The translations under genes were made by a program, and so were the position numbers. A stretch of 64,000 nt of DNA, from contig NZ_CP102486.1 of the NCBI RefSeq assembly GCF_026261605.1, positions 3,410,001 to 3,474,000 on the forward strand. Reading direction: 5' to 3'. Below the pieces are notes generated by a model. It was not told where the DNA came from, did not search any database, and was given only the letters and a program-made list of their open reading frames with translations. Source of the stretch: Dechloromonas sp. A34. GTDB lineage: Bacteria > Pseudomonadota > Gammaproteobacteria > Burkholderiales > Rhodocyclaceae. Below, in pieces: positions 62,413 to 64,000 of the stretch (positions are counted from its first letter, which is position 1; each line of letters begins with the position of its first letter).

Positions 62413-62872
62413 GGTGAAACTCCTGTTGTGAAACATGTGATTGGTTTGATACGGGAATCAGTTGCGGGGCCGGCATTAGGCCGGGAATGAGGCCGATGGC
62501 GACGCGGACGATGGCCAGGGCGCTAAGGAAGCCGGCGATGGCACCGAGCGCCGTGGCGCCGTCGCTGCCATCTAGCAGCGAGCCGAGCCAGGCGCCGAAG
62601 ATCATGGCGAAAGCCGGGAAGAGGTAGCCGAGCACGGCAGATAAACTCAGACGGTTGGCCGGTAGAGCGATCATCACCGTGTCGCCGGCCATGATGTCGC
62701 CGCTGACCGGCAGCGTGAGCAGGGTCGCCGGGCGGCCATTCGCCATCTTGCCGATGCCGCAACTGCCGCCCTGCCCGCAGGACGAGCAGCCGGCGGTTTC
62801 CATGGCGACAATGGCCTGGCCACCCTCCACCCGCTGGACGATGCCGCGGTGTTCGATCATTGATGTACTCAT
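62402..62872 (-). CDS. RseC/RsxC-associated SoxR-reducing family protein
   Basis: About 156 residues. The N-terminal domain has four Cys (GCSSCGQGGSCGIG), followed by two membrane helices (SAVLGYLFPAFAMIFGAWLG, LGAIAGFLSALAIVRVAIGL), the arrangement of RseC. RseC relatives accompany Rnf-type electron transfer complexes, which in diazotrophs feed nitrogenase. The gene is placed between nifX and the DUF269 gene, overlapping both. The ATG at 62872 overlaps the nifX stop; 62860 is another option. Confidence 0.82.
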   Translation of the reverse strand: MSTSMIEHRGIVQRVEGGQAIVAMETAGCSSCGQGGSCGIGKMANGRPATLLTLPVSGDIMAGDTVMIALPANRLSLSAVLGYLFPAFAMIFGAWLGSLLDGSDGATALGAIAGFLSALAIVRVAIGLIPGLMPAPQLIPVSNQSHVSQQEFHHER

Positions 62873-63348
62873 CCCTGCCACCCTTCCTCTTCCATGTTGG
62901 CGAAACGGTCCTCGGCCTTGGCCTTGGTCTGCGCCGCGATCGCCCGGTCGATCCAGGCGACGCCGCCGTCGGTCATGGCTTTCGAGATTTCGGCGAGCAG
63001 ATCGTCGACGGCATCGACCTCGTTGATGCGGATCGGCTGGATGCCCTTGGCCATCAGCTTCTTGATCGCCGAGGCGCCGATCGCCATGACATAGACGGCG
63101 GCACAGCCTTCGAGGAAATCGACCTTGGCGATCAGCTTGTCCTCGTTGCCATCCATGGCCTCTTCGGCGAACTCTCCAACACCGACCAGGGTCGCCTTGT
63201 CCGGCGTCACTTCGTAGATGGCGAAGCCCTCGGCGGCGCCGAAGTGCTGATTGACGCGCAGGCGGTCGGTGGAAGCGAAGGCAACCTTGATCACGGCAGC
63301 GGGCTCCTGCTTAATGGACCAGACCAACTGCAGACGACGAGATGACAT
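62869..63348 (-). CDS. nifX: NifX, FeMo-cofactor carrier
   Basis: A 159-residue Nif[21 protein letters not shown] near 20-40, [19 protein letters not shown], and [20 protein letters not shown]. It holds cofactor precursors during assembly. The start at 63348 ([10 protein letters not shown]) is chosen because it resembles the N-terminus of other NifX proteins; the frame is open to 63405. It overlaps the 3' end of nifN. Confidence 0.92.
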   Translation of the reverse strand: MSSRRLQLVWSIKQEPAAVIKVAFASTDRLRVNQHFGAAEGFAIYEVTPDKATLVGVGEFAEEAMDGNEDKLIAKVDFLEGCAAVYVMAIGASAIKKLMAKGIQPIRINEVDAVDDLLAEISKAMTDGGVAWIDRAIAAQTKAKAEDRFANMEEEGWQG

Positions 63349-64000
63349 GTTGTTCACCGGGGCGAGTGTCTGCCCAGTAGCTTGATCGATAGGGTTCGGG
63401 TTCATGGTGTTGCCCCAGCATCAGGTTGGCGAGATCGAAAAGGGCTTGCCGCGTGCCGCGGTAGCCCACCCAGGTGCGGGCATAACCGCCCACGTGGTCG
63501 TACTGCGGAAAGCCGGCGCGCAGCAGCGGCAGGCCGAGACGGTGCGCCGTGTCGACGGCGTGGGAATTGGCGATGACCAGTTGGGCACCGGCCGCCCGCG
63601 CCTCTTTTTCCATGTCCTCGAGATCGCCGACGATGACCTTCTCGATCGGCAGCGTCGCCAGGCTTTCGTGCTTGGCTGGACTGACCGCGCTGACGATCTC
63701 GGCGCCCATGCTGGTCAGGAAACGGACTTGCATGCCGAGCAGGTCGGGATCAGCGGCCAGCGCGATGCGGGCGAAGCCGATCATGAAATGGCTGTCGACC
63801 ATGGCGTCCTGCAACTGGGCGCGGTGACGTTCGATCTTTTCCGGTACCGGCTTGGCGGAAATCTCGGCCAGGGCCTGGGTGAAGGCGTCGCAGTCGTCGA
63901 GGCCCATGAGGCCGTCGAAACGGTAGTCGGGCACGCCGGTGCGCGCTTTCAGAATATTGGCCGCCTTGGCCAGCGAGGGGCCGACGACCAGCGTCGCAAC
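63311..64000 (-). CDS. nifN: Nitrogenase cofactor scaffold NifN, N-terminus outside window
   Basis: The last 229 codons of nifN; the frame is open to the right edge. [20 protein letters not shown] continues in frame into [17 protein letters not shown], then [20 protein letters not shown] and [20 protein letters not shown], which are typical of NifN near its C-terminus. With NifE it forms the scaffold on which the FeMo-cofactor is completed. The stop (63311) lies inside nifX. Confidence 0.92.
   Translation of the reverse strand, partial: VATLVVGPSLAKAANILKARTGVPDYRFDGLMGLDDCDAFTQALAEISAKPVPEKIERHRAQLQDAMVDSHFMIGFARIALAADPDLLGMQVRFLTSMGAEIVSAVSPAKHESLATLPIEKVIVGDLEDMEKEARAAGAQLVIANSHAVDTAHRLGLPLLRAGFPQYDHVGGYARTWVGYRGTRQALFDLANLMLGQHHEPEPYRSSYWADTRPGEQHVISSSAVGLVH

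Overview
The window is a GC-rich chromosomal segment of a free-living, nitrogen-fixing Gram-negative bacterium, most likely a betaproteobacterium of the Rhodocyclales (Dechloromonas/Azonexus type). The evidence is a nifV-cysE-nifW-nifZ-nifM operon facing an iscA-nifU-nifS operon and a nifN-nifX-fdxB operon, sigma-54/NifA promoters, gloB-methyltransferase-rnhA-dnaQ synteny, divergent rluD/bamD, and an SHP/diheme cytochrome/cytochrome b cluster with a QseBC-like pair. The genus is inference; no rRNA or tRNA gene was seen.

Layout. 0-19.5 kb holds housekeeping and signalling genes: a Cache-type sensor cut by the left edge, pgeF-rluD, bamD, a Ser/Thr kinase-HDOD-GAF protein split by a frameshift, rmuC, a large DUF748/AsmA-like protein, a diguanylate cyclase with a CheY-like regulator, gloB, rnhA, dnaQ, a lipase and apeB. 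19.5-34 kb is a copper/silver resistance block on the minus strand (cusF, DUF2231 protein, cusC, cusB with a CusF tail, cusA, P-type ATPase) plus a CusRS-type two-component system. The cus operon is interrupted by a ~556-bp near-palindrome. Between the cus genes and the regulator lie the remains of a type I restriction-modification locus (hsdM and hsdR 5' ends, a DNA-binding accessory protein and a YgjP metalloprotease) around one intact AAA ATPase. 34-37.6 kb carries the SHP cytochrome operon and its QseBC-like regulators. 37.7-44.7 kb is a mixed region where menE, an isochorismatase-family gene and a GlxA-type regulator are each broken by one-base losses in short C/G runs. 44.7-52 kb has ppk with a Pho box, relA, a DMT transporter, mtfA and tpm. 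52-64 kb is the nif region; its two opposing transcription units flank nhaA and a strong minus-strand terminator.

How the parts work together. NifV supplies homocitrate, CysE supplies O-acetylserine for cysteine, NifS/NifU/IscA build Fe-S clusters, NifN/NifX (and the DUF269 protein) handle the FeMo-cofactor, and NifW/Z/M mature the enzyme. sigma-54 sites with TGT-N10-ACA activator sites mark the nifV and iscA promoters.

Structure not explained by genes: four copies of a 31-nt 9-13-9 hairpin lie exactly in convergent gene junctions, and in three of them the stop codons of both genes sit inside the arms. There is also a ten-copy GCCAA tract upstream of the cusR-like gene, and 11-bp-phased CTTAAG sites upstream of the SHP operon.
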